Part shown: one piece after another, positions 16,929 to 25,343 of the stretch
Position numbering within the stretch: the first letter of the stretch is position 1
Layout: every line of letters begins with the position of its first letter
Source of the DNA: Desulfatitalea sp. BRH_c12
GTDB lineage: Bacteria; Desulfobacterota; Desulfobacteria; Desulfobacterales; Desulfosarcinaceae
NCBI GenBank assembly: GCA_000961655.1
Contig: LADR01000012.1
Span: 1 to 64,000, forward strand
Reading direction: 5' to 3'
Length of the DNA stretch: 64,000 nt
Notes under the pieces: model-generated
Databases searched by the model: none
Seen by the model: the letters and a program-made list of their open reading frames with translations, nothing else
What the model was told of the DNA's origin: nothing
Program-made: the position numbers and the translations under genes

Positions 16929-18365
16929 ATGCAATCCATTAAAAAAGGCCTATGGCGGATGATCACCCTCATTGGGACCCTCAGCGCTGTTCTGGTGCTG
17001 ATAGGCGCCCACGACCGAGCGCAGGCAACCCGGATTGCCCCGGCAGCCGCGGGGGCCCACGGCAACGGCGACATCGTCCAACTGAGCACCGCGCTGGTGC
17101 AGGACAAACTCCTGATCGGATCGGATGGCAAGATTTCGGTGGCGATCGATCTGACGGTCGAAGAGATGCCTGCCCTGATCACCGACCGGCCTCGGCAGCG
17201 GATCGACCTGGTGGTGGTGCTGGACCGCAGCGGCTCCATGCAGGGGCAGAAGCTCGATTATGCCCGTCAAGCCATTGTGCGCATGTTGGACTGGCTGTCG
17301 CCCGAAGATCGTCTGGGATTGATCATCTACGATGATACCATCCAGACCCTTTTACCCCTGACCACGGTCAACGAGTCGCATCGACGGATCTTCGCGGCCA
17401 CCGTCGCCCAGATCCAGGCCGGCGGCGGCACCAATCTGGGTGGCGGCCTGCAGGTCGGCATCGATGCCGCGCGGCATTTTCCGGCCGAGGGACGTCTCCG
17501 CAAGGTCATCCTGATCTCCGACGGCCTGGCCAATCACGGCATCACCGATCCGGCCGCCCTGGGGCGCATGGCCTCCGGCGCGGTTGCGCACGGCATTGCT
17601 GTCAGCACGGTAGGGGTCGGCTATGATTTTAATGAATCCCTGATGACCGCGCTGGCCGATTATGGCGCCGGACGCTACCATTTCCTGGAAAATCCGCAAA
17701 CATTCACGGCCGTGCTGCAACACGAGTTCGAGAGCACCCGCAACGTGGCCGCGGTCGGCCTTGAAATTCGCCTGCCGCTCAAAAACGGCTTGCGCCTCCT
17801 GGATGCCGGCGGCTACCCGATCCAGAAAGAGGGCAATGTGGCCGTGATCCAGCCAGGCGACCTGCTCAGCGCTGAGCGGCGGCGGATCTTTCTGACCTTG
17901 CAACTGCCCGTTGACCGCGCCCGCCAACACACCATCGGCGGCCTGACCGTACGGTATCAGCACGCCGGTCGCCCGGTTACCCTGACGTTGCCCAAACCCC
18001 TGACCGTGGCCTGCGTGGCCGATGAAGCCGCCGTGCTGGGCAGCATCGACAAGACGGTTTGGGGCAGCCAGGTCGTACAGGAGGATTTCGGACGGTTGAA
18101 GGAAACGGTGGCCGACGCCATTCGCAATGGGAAGAAAAAAGAGGCTCTGGACCTGATCAAGACCTATGAGTCCCGTACCGAAGCCATCAACAGCAGCGTG
18201 GCATCGCCGCAGGTGAGTGAAAACCTCGAGGGCGAAGTACAGATCCTGCGGCGCAGCGTGGAAGAGACCTTCAGCGGTGCGCCCGCGGCGGTGGCCGAGA
18301 AGCAAAAGCAAAATGCGAAGAGTTTGCAATACGATGGCTATAAGAGCCGCAGGGATAAGAAATAA
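16929..18365 (+). CDS. Secreted von Willebrand factor A domain protein
   Basis: A 478-residue protein with a signal peptide (charged start, hydrophobic core, cut near AQA at ~31-33). Residues ~92-270 form a vWA domain with the metal-ion site DRSGS (Asp99, Ser101, Ser103), a later GGTNLGGGL threonine and the VILISDGLAN aspartate, so the MIDAS looks complete. The C-terminal half resembles that of bacterial Ca-activated-channel-like or TerY-like proteins and ends in a Lys-rich tail. CAGGAG precedes the ATG. It is divergent from the two-component pair. It probably mediates metal-dependent protein contacts in the periplasm. Confidence 0.87.
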   Translation: MQSIKKGLWRMITLIGTLSAVLVLIGAHDRAQATRIAPAAAGAHGNGDIVQLSTALVQDKLLIGSDGKISVAIDLTVEEMPALITDRPRQRIDLVVVLDRSGSMQGQKLDYARQAIVRMLDWLSPEDRLGLIIYDDTIQTLLPLTTVNESHRRIFAATVAQIQAGGGTNLGGGLQVGIDAARHFPAEGRLRKVILISDGLANHGITDPAALGRMASGAVAHGIAVSTVGVGYDFNESLMTALADYGAGRYHFLENPQTFTAVLQHEFESTRNVAAVGLEIRLPLKNGLRLLDAGGYPIQKEGNVAVIQPGDLLSAERRRIFLTLQLPVDRARQHTIGGLTVRYQHAGRPVTLTLPKPLTVACVADEAAVLGSIDKTVWGSQVVQEDFGRLKETVADAIRNGKKKEALDLIKTYESRTEAINSSVASPQVSENLEGEVQILRRSVEETFSGAPAAVAEKQKQNAKSLQYDGYKSRRDKK

Positions 18366-18374
18366 ACAGGGGGC

Positions 18375-18415
18375 ATCAGGCCACTGGCGACTGTCGCCTG
18401 TGGCCTGATCTTTTT
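18375..18415 (+). terminator. Rho-independent terminator after the vWA gene
   Basis: A stem ATCAGGCCAC..GGCGA / TCGCC..GTGGCCTGAT with a CTG loop is followed by CTTTTT. It starts 10 bp after the vWA stop codon. Confidence 0.9.
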
Positions 18416-18473
18416 CATGCGCGCAGCCCGGATAGCTGCTGCTGCAGCAACCATCGCGCTGCGCGCCGTTTGT

Positions 18474-19040
18474 TCAGAGCACCATGGAACGTCGCGCCCA
18501 GGTACTGGAAGGATAATATCGTTGACACTTTTCCCACTCTTCGGATAGACGCGCGGGTTCGTGCGAAGCCAGGTATCTGCTCACGCCAAGATAATAGATG
18601 GCTTCCGGCGCGAAGTCACTTTGCGGGTAACGGTCAAACACCGCTTTGAAATAGGGCACGGCCTGGTCGAATTTTTTGCGATGCAGTTGATAATGACCTT
18701 GGGCGATGATCAGCATGGCAGCGCACTCGGCAGGCGAAAGCCAACCTTCACTATGGTAGACCGGTTTTTCCCTGTTCAGGATGTTCAGGTTGGGCGTCCA
18801 GATGACCTGAAACTTATCGACAAGTTTCGGGGCTTTCTCGACATTCACCTGCACCGGCACAAAATGGTCGTTCAGCATGGCAGCCACGGTGGCATCCGGG
18901 TACGTCACGGCACCCATTTTTGCGCAGCCGCCTCACCCATCCTTGAAAAAATCGAGCATGACCGGTTTTTTTTCATCGCGGGCTTTTTCGATCCCTTGAT
19001 CGTAATCTTCGATCCAATTGACTTTAATGTCCGCAGTCAT
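18474..19040 (-). CDS. Thioredoxin-fold selenoprotein (Sec36, U-G-G-C) with TPR-like tail
   Basis: Read through one in-frame TGA (18935-18933), this gives 188 residues. Before the TGA lies VNWIEDYDQGIEKARDEKKP then VMLDFFKDG, the start of a thioredoxin fold. After it come GGCAKMGAVTYPD and FVPVQVNVE, the continuation of the same fold. The TGA falls exactly at the first Cys of the usual WCxxC, giving U-G-G-C. The start ATG at 19040 has GGAGG upstream, while the internal ATG at 18917 (after the TGA) has no ribosome site and would lose the active site. Residues ~105-185 form TPR-like helices. A hairpin suited to a bacterial SECIS follows the TGA. It is probably a thiol/selenol oxidoreductase. 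The alternative is a nonsense mutation, but coding character is intact on both sides. Confidence 0.8.
18898..18938 (-). promoter_or_regulatory. Candidate bacterial SECIS hairpin
   Basis: On the minus strand, GGGT overlapping the UGA pairs with ACCC about 35 nt on. CGGC pairs with GCCG inside it, leaving an apical loop around GCGCAAAAATGG. Position immediately after UGA fits a SelB-binding element, but pairing was judged only by eye. Confidence 0.45.
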
Positions 19041-19362
19041 GACACACCTCCATTGGAAATTTTCATGCAATGACGCATGTCGTGTGTCGGTTATAGAATT
19101 TCGGATCATTTTAAAATAAGGGCTTGCGTGTATTCATGACGAGAATAGGGCGCAGGCAAGATCCGCAGGAAACCCGTGTGTTGGACGCGAACACAAGGTT
19201 CGCCCCTACGGTGCGAGACGGGGTATTGTGCTGGGGCGGCAGGTGGGAGACGGTCGAAATAGACCTTCCGCTGTTGATAGACCATTCAAAAATATCCTAA
19301 GGCATAAGATGATCTCTCCTTGGATGAAACGCGACTTTTCACAACCGTCAAAGTTCCCTAAC
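19041..19362. other. Intergenic region between selenoprotein and stress protein
   Basis: No gene is seen. It holds a fragment (19187-19207, GCGAACACAAGGTTCGCCCC) of the composite repeat family found at 45492, 55123 and 59601, here in reverse orientation. The selenoprotein promoter should lie at the left end of this stretch, just upstream of 19040. Confidence 0.4.
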
Positions 19363-19812
19363 TCATTGGTCGTTGTCAGACCGGATCAATAGAATCGGAA
19401 TGTCTGCCCCCTGCAACACCCCGGCCGCCACGCTGCCATAAGAGGCACGGGTCGAACCGCCTATCCCGTGCGAGGCAAGGGCGATAAGATCGGCGCCTGT
19501 TTCAGCGGCAGTGGCCAATATGGCTTTGACGACCGGCCCATAGACCAACCGTGTTTGCGCCTGTATGTCCTTCTCGCGCAACCTGGCTTGGAGCGTTTCC
19601 AGATAGGCACCGGACAGTTTTTTGCGTTTTTGCAAGTCTTCCTGATACTTGTCCATATCGATCACTTCGTCTCGATCCAGATACAGGATCTCTTCTTCGA
19701 CTTTCAGTAATATCACTTTCGCATCGTGTATTTTTCCCAGATTTTCGACATGATCCAAAATCGCTTCAGCCCGCTTCGACCCATCCAAGGGAATCAGGAT
19801 TGTTCGATACAT
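19363..19812 (-). CDS. Universal stress protein (UspA family)
   Basis: A 149-residue single-domain Usp with the N-terminal strand MYRTILIPLDGSKRAE and the ATP-site-like C-terminal part (SHGIGGSTRASYGSVA, then VLQGADIPILLIR). This is close to the G2xG9xG(S/T) nucleotide-binding pattern. The start is set at 19812 by AAAGGAGG upstream; the longer frame is not needed. It probably binds ATP and acts in stress survival. Nothing in the neighbours narrows this. Confidence 0.9.
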   Translation of the reverse strand: MYRTILIPLDGSKRAEAILDHVENLGKIHDAKVILLKVEEEILYLDRDEVIDMDKYQEDLQKRKKLSGAYLETLQARLREKDIQAQTRLVYGPVVKAILATAAETGADLIALASHGIGGSTRASYGSVAAGVLQGADIPILLIRSDNDQ

Positions 19813-20279
19813 TGTTGCCTCCTTTATGCATTTTTGGCGTTTTTCGCCGATCAACCACCCGGCATTGCACCACTCGTGGGCCCATCCCCCCTTTCCAGGG
19901 CGCGCATAAATCGGCCGGATGGATCACTGGCAGCAGGCGCTTTTGGAAAAAGGTGCGGGGCGATATTTTCCTTGGAGGAACTTGGAGGAACAAGATAAAA
20001 AATCGTAGAATGATTGCTCGGAAAGGTACATTGGGTGAAGGATGTATTTTTTATAGAATGTAGGGTGGGCATTGCCCACTGCTATTCCCCGCAAACAACA
20101 ACATCGGTTTCTGACACTGATCCCGCCCAGGCAATTGGATAGCCACCGGACATTGCGCGTTGATTACGGCCAATCACAGAAGCGATCAACATAATCAATG
20201 GTGGGCGATGCCCACGCTACCTGTCTGAAGCGAATTGGGTAACCCAATATTTTTATTTGGTGATGCGGTGCGCGCGTTT
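19813..20279. other. Intergenic region with paired GTGGGCA repeats
   Basis: No gene is seen. Two inverted copies of a hairpin repeat lie at 20060-20079 (GTAGGGTGGGCATTGCCCAC) and 20197-20220 (AATGGTGGGCGATGCCCACG). The same words occur as a pair at 55429-55617. A short direct repeat TTGGAGGAAC occurs near 19972-19990. Confidence 0.6.
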
Positions 20280-22832
20280 TCAGCGCCAGCGGTACCATGT
20301 GAAAGGCGCACCGCTGAGTTGTATCCGCTCTCGGGTGGGGCGTAGTTCGCGCCGGGTGCCGTCGTGCTGGAGAATGAGTTTGCGGAACGGTTCGAGCGTG
20401 TAGGGGGTGATGGCAATGTCGCCGAATCCGGTGGCGTGGGTGTGCAGGCGAAGGTGCAGGTGCTTTTGAATGCGCTGCGCCGCGATGGTGATATCGGAGC
20501 GTTTCCCTTGCAGATAGTCGAGGCTCTGGCCATCGTCGGCTCTGTAGTGGTAGGTGGCCTGGCCGGAATGGTGCCGCGAGATGCAGCAGAACAGGCCGAT
20601 GCTGGTCAGGGTGCAGCGATTGTCGCGGCGTGTGCCAGGCTGGAAGGGGATCAGCGCGCCTTCGCGTATGAAAAGCGGCGTCGTCCGCTTGTCTCTTTTG
20701 ACGGTCAGGCGCCGGCCGCCTTCGACCCAGCGTCCGGTGTCGGTGCGCAGCCAGCGGCCTTGCGGCAGCGTTATTCCGCGCGTTTGCGCCCGTTCGGTCA
20801 CAAAGGGGGCTTGCATGATGTGGGGACCGACCATGAACTGGTCGTCGATATCGCCTAAGGGCAGCGCCTTCGTATCCGTGAAGTCATGGAACAGGGGGCG
20901 CAGAATAGCCGCCCCGCTGATGTCTTGATCGATGAACAGGTTGTAGAGATAGGGCAGCAATGTATAGCGCAGGCGCACGAAGCGGCGGATAATCCGCAGA
21001 GCTTCGCGGGAGTAAGCCCACGGTTCTTGGGCGCGGCTGCCGCGCACGGTATGATTGCGCAAGAACGGGAACAGGAAGGCGGCTTTGATCCAATCGACCA
21101 GAAGATCTTCTGTGCAGTCGCCGCCGAAGCCGCCGACATCCGGGCCGTTGAAAGGAATGCCGGAAAGGGCCAGGTTCAGCGATTTGCCGATGGCGCGCTG
21201 CAGGTGATGGTAAGAGGAGAAGTTGTCGCCGGTCCAGTGGGCGGCATAGCGTTGCGAGCCGGTGCAGCCGGAACGCGACAGTAAAAAAGGACGGCGATCG
21301 GGGTGCGCGGCGATGAAGCCCTCGCGGGTCGCGCGGGCCATCAGCAGGGCATATTGGTTATGATAGACATCGTGATCGTCCCGGCCGTAAGTGAAGCGCA
21401 TGGCGTGGCAGTCAATCGGGCCGGTGGAGGGATCGTTCATGTCGATCCAGGCGCCCGCGAAACCGAGTTCGAAAAGGCCGCGGGCGTGCTCGGCCCACCA
21501 GCGGCGGGTCTCGGGCAGGCTGAAGTCTGGAAAAACGCTCAAGCCCGGCCAGACCATGCCAACGAAAGCAGTGTCATTGTCGTTGCGACAGAAGAGATTG
21601 TTCTGCCGGCCGCTGTCATAAACCGCGTAGCCTTCCTCGCGTTTGACGCCCGGATCGATGATCGGGACGACGCGAAATCCGCGTTCGGCGAGTTGGGCCG
21701 TTGTCTCGCCGGCGCGCGGCAGGCGGTCCGGATGGAGCGTAAAGACGCGGTACGCATCCAGGCAGTCGATATCCAGCCATAGCCCGTCGGCGGGAAAAGC
21801 GTGCGTTTCGAACTGATCGGCGAGGTGGTTCAAATCGGCTTCACCCGCGTAGCCCCAGCGGCTTTGGTGGTATCCCAGGGCCCACAACGGCGGCAGGGGG
21901 GTCGTGCCGATCACCTGCTGAAATTTGCAGGTCAGAGCGGAAAGGGAAGGGCCGTAGATGCAGTACAAGGATGGCCTGCCGTTTTCAGCGCCGATCAGAA
22001 TGGCGGGCGGGTAGGATGATCCGGCCTGCAGGAATCCGGACAGATCGGCATCGTCGGCCATCGAGATCTGGCCGGCATACGGGCAATCCATCAGCAGTCC
22101 GATGTAGGTATTGCCTTGTTTGACGATCAGATAGGGAATCGAGATGTAATCGGGATCGTAATCGCCATGCATGACGTCTTGCATGGGATGGTCGGCCCAG
22201 ACGTCCACATTCCAGAAAGTAAAGGCGCGCCCGGACCGTTCGAAAGGGGTGTGTTTTTCACCCAGTCCGTAAAAGCGCATGTCCGGGGTGCGTTCGAACC
22301 GGAACAGCCAGGCCGTGCCTGATGTGCCGAACCAATGGCGGTCGGCGGCCTGCAGCCAGCGCCGGCCCCGACTGGAACGCAACGTCATGCCGGCATCCGC
22401 GCTGATGTCCAGGCGGACGCTGTCGCCGTCCGGTGCCGCGCTGAGCTGCCCGGCCGGCAAGCGTTCGGTTCGGTTGTCCTGCGGCCATACAGCCGTGTTC
22501 GTGATTTCAATATGATAGATGTCCCGGCCCAAAGCAGTCAGATGTAAATCGAATGCGCCCAGGTCCGATGCGATTTTTCCATCTTGAACATGGTTGGCGA
22601 ATATGAAATTTGCCGGGTGGAAATGTTTGTTGAAGAGATACACGCTTTTATCTCCCCTCCGGAAAGGTTGTAGAACTGCGCGTTCGCGCGGCGAGGCCGG
22701 ATCGACCATGCGCTTGTTCCAACGTTGCCACTGGCGGTCAAAAAAAATTTTTACTGCGGAGCAAGGACCGATGCGGATGGGGAAGGTGTGGGCAAGCGGA
22801 GATGGGGGCTGGTGCAGGCAGATCCAAATCAA
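20280..22832 (-). CDS. Glycoside hydrolase family 31 (alpha-glucosidase-like)
   Basis: Up to 850 residues, the usual size for GH31. It has the N-terminal beta-sandwich (GLGEKHTPFERSG), the (beta/alpha)8 barrel with LWLDIDCLDAYRVF, the nucleophile motif WIDMNDPS (Asp464 by this numbering; Asp replaces the usual Glu after Asn) and the acid/base in HWTGDNFSSY (Asp536). No signal peptide is seen, so it is probably cytosolic, acting on alpha-linked oligosaccharides. The start is uncertain: the frame opens at 22832, next to the terminator of the cold-shock gene, and ATG at 22709 (MVDPASPRER) is more likely. It appears to be monocistronic. Confidence 0.88.
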   Translation of the reverse strand: MIWICLHQPPSPLAHTFPIRIGPCSAVKIFFDRQWQRWNKRMVDPASPRERAVLQPFRRGDKSVYLFNKHFHPANFIFANHVQDGKIASDLGAFDLHLTALGRDIYHIEITNTAVWPQDNRTERLPAGQLSAAPDGDSVRLDISADAGMTLRSSRGRRWLQAADRHWFGTSGTAWLFRFERTPDMRFYGLGEKHTPFERSGRAFTFWNVDVWADHPMQDVMHGDYDPDYISIPYLIVKQGNTYIGLLMDCPYAGQISMADDADLSGFLQAGSSYPPAILIGAENGRPSLYCIYGPSLSALTCKFQQVIGTTPLPPLWALGYHQSRWGYAGEADLNHLADQFETHAFPADGLWLDIDCLDAYRVFTLHPDRLPRAGETTAQLAERGFRVVPIIDPGVKREEGYAVYDSGRQNNLFCRNDNDTAFVGMVWPGLSVFPDFSLPETRRWWAEHARGLFELGFAGAWIDMNDPSTGPIDCHAMRFTYGRDDHDVYHNQYALLMARATREGFIAAHPDRRPFLLSRSGCTGSQRYAAHWTGDNFSSYHHLQRAIGKSLNLALSGIPFNGPDVGGFGGDCTEDLLVDWIKAAFLFPFLRNHTVRGSRAQEPWAYSREALRIIRRFVRLRYTLLPYLYNLFIDQDISGAAILRPLFHDFTDTKALPLGDIDDQFMVGPHIMQAPFVTERAQTRGITLPQGRWLRTDTGRWVEGGRRLTVKRDKRTTPLFIREGALIPFQPGTRRDNRCTLTSIGLFCCISRHHSGQATYHYRADDGQSLDYLQGKRSDITIAAQRIQKHLHLRLHTHATGFGDIAITPYTLEPFRKLILQHDGTRRELRPTRERIQLSGAPFTWYRWR

Positions 22833-22835
22833 AGA

Positions 22836-22873
22836 AAAAGCATCATACTCATCTCAGGGTATGATGCTTTTTT
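22836..22873 (-). terminator. Bidirectional rho-independent terminator after the cold-shock gene
   Basis: A perfect stem AAAAGCATCATAC / GTATGATGCTTTT around a ~10-nt loop, with T-runs on both strands. It ends the leftward cold-shock transcript ~16 bp after its stop and sets the likely upstream limit of the GH31 transcript. Confidence 0.9.
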
Positions 22874-22888
22874 ACAGGTTTGAAGCGC

Positions 22889-23089
22889 TTAAGCTTTACG
22901 AACGTTTTTGGCTTCCGGACCGCGAGTGCTTTCTTCAATTTCGAAAGATACGGCGTCCCCTTCGTTCAGGGTCTTATAACCGTCCATTGTTATTGATGAA
23001 AAATGCACAAAAATATCCCGACCGTTTTCTTCGTTGATGAAGCCATACCCCTTTTTGTTGTTGAACCATTTTACCGTACCATTTGCCAA
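22889..23089 (-). CDS. CspA-family cold-shock protein
   Basis: A 66-residue single OB-fold protein with both RNA-binding motifs (KGYGFI and DIFVHF) and the family start (M)ANGTVKWFN. The codon at the expected Met is TTG at 23089, eight bases after AGGAGG, so TTG is taken as the start. An out-of-frame ATG lies between the two, giving only a 7-codon frame. A 5' leader of unknown length precedes it and a strong terminator follows. It is expected to bind single-stranded RNA and DNA. Confidence 0.93.
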   Translation of the reverse strand: MANGTVKWFNNKKGYGFINEENGRDIFVHFSSITMDGYKTLNEGDAVSFEIEESTRGPEAKNVRKA

Positions 23090-23367
23090 AGCATTGTCCT
23101 CCTGTCTTATACGTTCGCACTCCAATGTTACCGCCAACCTGTGAACGATGCCAAGTCTCTTCCAGATGTCTTTTTATAAAGAAGACCAAGCCATTACATG
23201 AGATGCCATCACAATAAGCGAAGCTTTACCGCAACGTCAAGAAAAATCCAGTAATTTATAGTGAATTGTACTTGCCTGCGGCCCGACTTTATCGCGGTTT
23301 TCTGTCGAATGAGCGTATTCGAAGCATGCCGGACGCCGGGCCATGCCGGTCCGCGTTGCCACAGCCG

Positions 23368-24012
23368 TCAGTAGCCCATTGCCTGATTGACCAGGACGAC
23401 GCTGATCTGGGTCAGCATGGGTTGGCGGTGTAAAATGGTGGTAATGCGGCAGATGCGTTGCGGCGAATGGCAATCGCTGCATAGACCGGTTTCGGCACAG
23501 GGGGTTTTCATGTTCAGGCTTTTGGCGCGCATGGGCGCGGCCACATCGCGGATGCGCTGCAGCGCGCCCGGAAGGTCGTTGGCCAGCTTGTTGATGCCGG
23601 CCACGATAATGACTCTGGCAGGGCCGAATCCCATGGCGCTGGTACGATTGCCGACGCCGTCCACGTTGACGATTTCACCGGTCATTGCAATGGCATTGGC
23701 GCTGCAGAAAAAGCAGTCGCAGGTCAGTTGGGCTTTGCGTGTTTCCATGATCGCTTGGGCGGAAAGATCGGTGCGCCAGTGATCGTAAACCGTCTTGCCC
23801 TCGGTCGCCAGCGTTTCGATGATATTGAGCATGCGCACCGTGTCGGAACCGCCGAACCCAAAGCTTTTGTAGGCTGCGGTCATGGACAGAACCAGACTGC
23901 GCGCCGCATCCAGATCAGCGACCCAGTGGGCATCGAACCCGTTTTTCTGAAGGTTGGAAACACATACCTGGCCGCGGCGTTCACCCAACCAATCACCATA
24001 AGACGTCTGCAT
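23368..24012 (-). CDS. LUD-domain protein (lactate-utilisation/LutC-like)
   Basis: A 214-residue protein of the LUD (DUF162) family, with FGFGGSDTVRMLN, CFFCSANAIAMTGEIVNVDG and GFGPARVIIVAGINKL in the normal order. It carries several Cys in CETGLCSDCHSP, more than a plain LutC, so a metal site is possible. Single LUD proteins without LutA/LutB are common and unassigned. LutA/LutB partners are not nearby. It lies downstream of a long palindromic repeat. Confidence 0.85.
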   Translation of the reverse strand: MQTSYGDWLGERRGQVCVSNLQKNGFDAHWVADLDAARSLVLSMTAAYKSFGFGGSDTVRMLNIIETLATEGKTVYDHWRTDLSAQAIMETRKAQLTCDCFFCSANAIAMTGEIVNVDGVGNRTSAMGFGPARVIIVAGINKLANDLPGALQRIRDVAAPMRAKSLNMKTPCAETGLCSDCHSPQRICRITTILHRQPMLTQISVVLVNQAMGY

Positions 24013-24083
24013 AGCTCTCTCCCTTCATTGAAAACTCTCTGGGCCCGAAAGAATTACTTATTCAACTTTCAGGTTCCATCGCC

Positions 24084-24265
24084 GGTGATCCGGGCGTGTT
24101 GTCCGCGCCACACGCCATTTCACTCAAGTGAGACTAAAGGTGTGCGTAGGGTCGGGCCGCAAACTCGCAGGCGCTCAAACAGTGCGGCCCAAATCACCCT
24201 ACGCACACCTAAGTCTCACTAAATCTCATGGCTGACTGTGGCGCGGACAACACGCCCGGATCACC
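24084..24265. repeat. Long palindromic element, copy B
   Basis: A 182-bp palindrome with perfect 28-bp outer arms (24084-24111 and 24238-24265, starting GGTGATCCGGGCG). Inner segments also pair: GGTGTGCGTAGG with CCTACGCACACC, and GGGCCGC with GCGGCCC. It is related to 12967-13142, which is inverted relative to this copy. No coding capacity is seen. Confidence 0.8.
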
Positions 24266-24344
24266 TCACTACGTGCCAATCCCGAAAGTTGCGATACTTA
24301 TGTCTGGCGATCAACAACTACTTTGCAACGTCGGCGCAACCGGG

Positions 24345-24821
24345 TCACGACATCAAGTAAAAGCCCAATCCCGGATCGTCGCCCTCGTTGAGCGCAAAAG
24401 AGGTTCCGACGATATTCTTCTGAACATTGCGCACGATCACGCGCTTTTCGAGAAAGGTCCGCCGCTTGTCGTCCAGGTGAAACTCAACCCGCAGGATTTC
24501 ACCTATTTTGAATTCCCGCTCCACATTGAGGCGCAGCTTGAGGCCGGTCGTGGAGACATCCACAACACGCATGATACCCTTGTCCATTTCGCCATCTTCC
24601 CGGCGATAGAAATACATTCCCGGCAAATCGGCGCTTTTGCGGTATTGGCGTCTTTTTTCGAGTGAAACCGTGAAACGGTGGCCGCAGCTGCAGTTGCATC
24701 TGACATTGACCCGCTTGTCCAGGGAGGCGAATTTAGCGACATTGGCAGTGGTGACATTGCCGCATTGCGGGCACACAAAAGTAGCGGTATTGTTGTTGGT
24801 GATAAAGACTTTGTCTACCAT
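24345..24821 (-). CDS. PilZ-domain protein with N-terminal zinc ribbon
   Basis: A 158-residue protein. Residues 15-50 hold two Cys pairs (CPQCGN, CNCSCGH), a zinc ribbon. The rest is a PilZ domain with the c-di-GMP signature RRQYRKS and DVSTTGLKL (RxxxR and D/NxSxxG), so ligand binding is plausible. It is the last gene of the leftward redox operon, 3 bp after the RseC-like gene. That would place c-di-GMP sensing beside an electron-transfer complex. The alternative is transcriptional hitch-hiking. Confidence 0.85.
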   Translation of the reverse strand: MVDKVFITNNNTATFVCPQCGNVTTANVAKFASLDKRVNVRCNCSCGHRFTVSLEKRRQYRKSADLPGMYFYRREDGEMDKGIMRVVDVSTTGLKLRLNVEREFKIGEILRVEFHLDDKRRTFLEKRVIVRNVQKNIVGTSFALNEGDDPGLGFYLMS

Positions 24822-24824
24822 CGA

Positions 24825-25328
24825 TCACTCCCGGATATCAGTATTTGCGCAAATGATCGAAGCGTTGGATGCGGTGGGGTGTTGGGGTTCGTGCCCCATG
24901 ATACGAATGATTTTAGGGCGATAGGCCTCCTGCAGTCCCATGCGCTGGCCCTTTCCGCGCACGATCAGCAAGGATGCCCCGAAACAGATCAGGGCCCCTA
25001 TGACGGCAGCGGTCGATGGATCGCACTCAAGCCGGGGCGCCAGCCAGCTGCCTATGAAACCGCCGGCCATCATGCACAAAATCGGGAACAGATAGAGCAG
25101 GAAGGTGGCTTTGAAAATGGCGCCCGAGCTGACTGAAAGCTGAATGCGATCGCCGACGGATGCGCCGGCCGTATTGATCGCCTCCACCTCCTGGGCAAGG
25201 CCCTCGCCGGAATGACAGCTATCCCGCGAAGCGCACGCTTCGCAGGCACTCGAACGCACGGTTTTGACCCATGCGGTGGTGGGGCCCTGCGGACCCAGCT
25301 TGATGACGATGCCTTGTTCGATGGCCAT
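24825..25328 (-). CDS. RseC/SoxR-reducing system family membrane protein
   Basis: A 167-residue protein with an N-terminal four-Cys motif CEACASRDSC, then two membrane helices (residues ~75-95 and ~105-120), the RseC/MucC layout. Family members occur beside Rnf clusters and are linked to SoxR reduction. Here it follows the RnfB-like fusion by 15 bp, which supports a role in electron transfer or cluster maturation for that complex. The C-terminal tail after residue 125 is longer than usual. Confidence 0.85.
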   Translation of the reverse strand: MAIEQGIVIKLGPQGPTTAWVKTVRSSACEACASRDSCHSGEGLAQEVEAINTAGASVGDRIQLSVSSGAIFKATFLLYLFPILCMMAGGFIGSWLAPRLECDPSTAAVIGALICFGASLLIVRGKGQRMGLQEAYRPKIIRIMGHEPQHPTASNASIICANTDIRE

Positions 25329-25343
25329 TGGAATTTCCTATGA

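Noticed and set aside
18474-18917. Separate 147-residue TPR-like protein starting at 18917
   Set aside because: The start lacks a ribosome site and lies inside a thioredoxin fold that continues upstream across a TGA.
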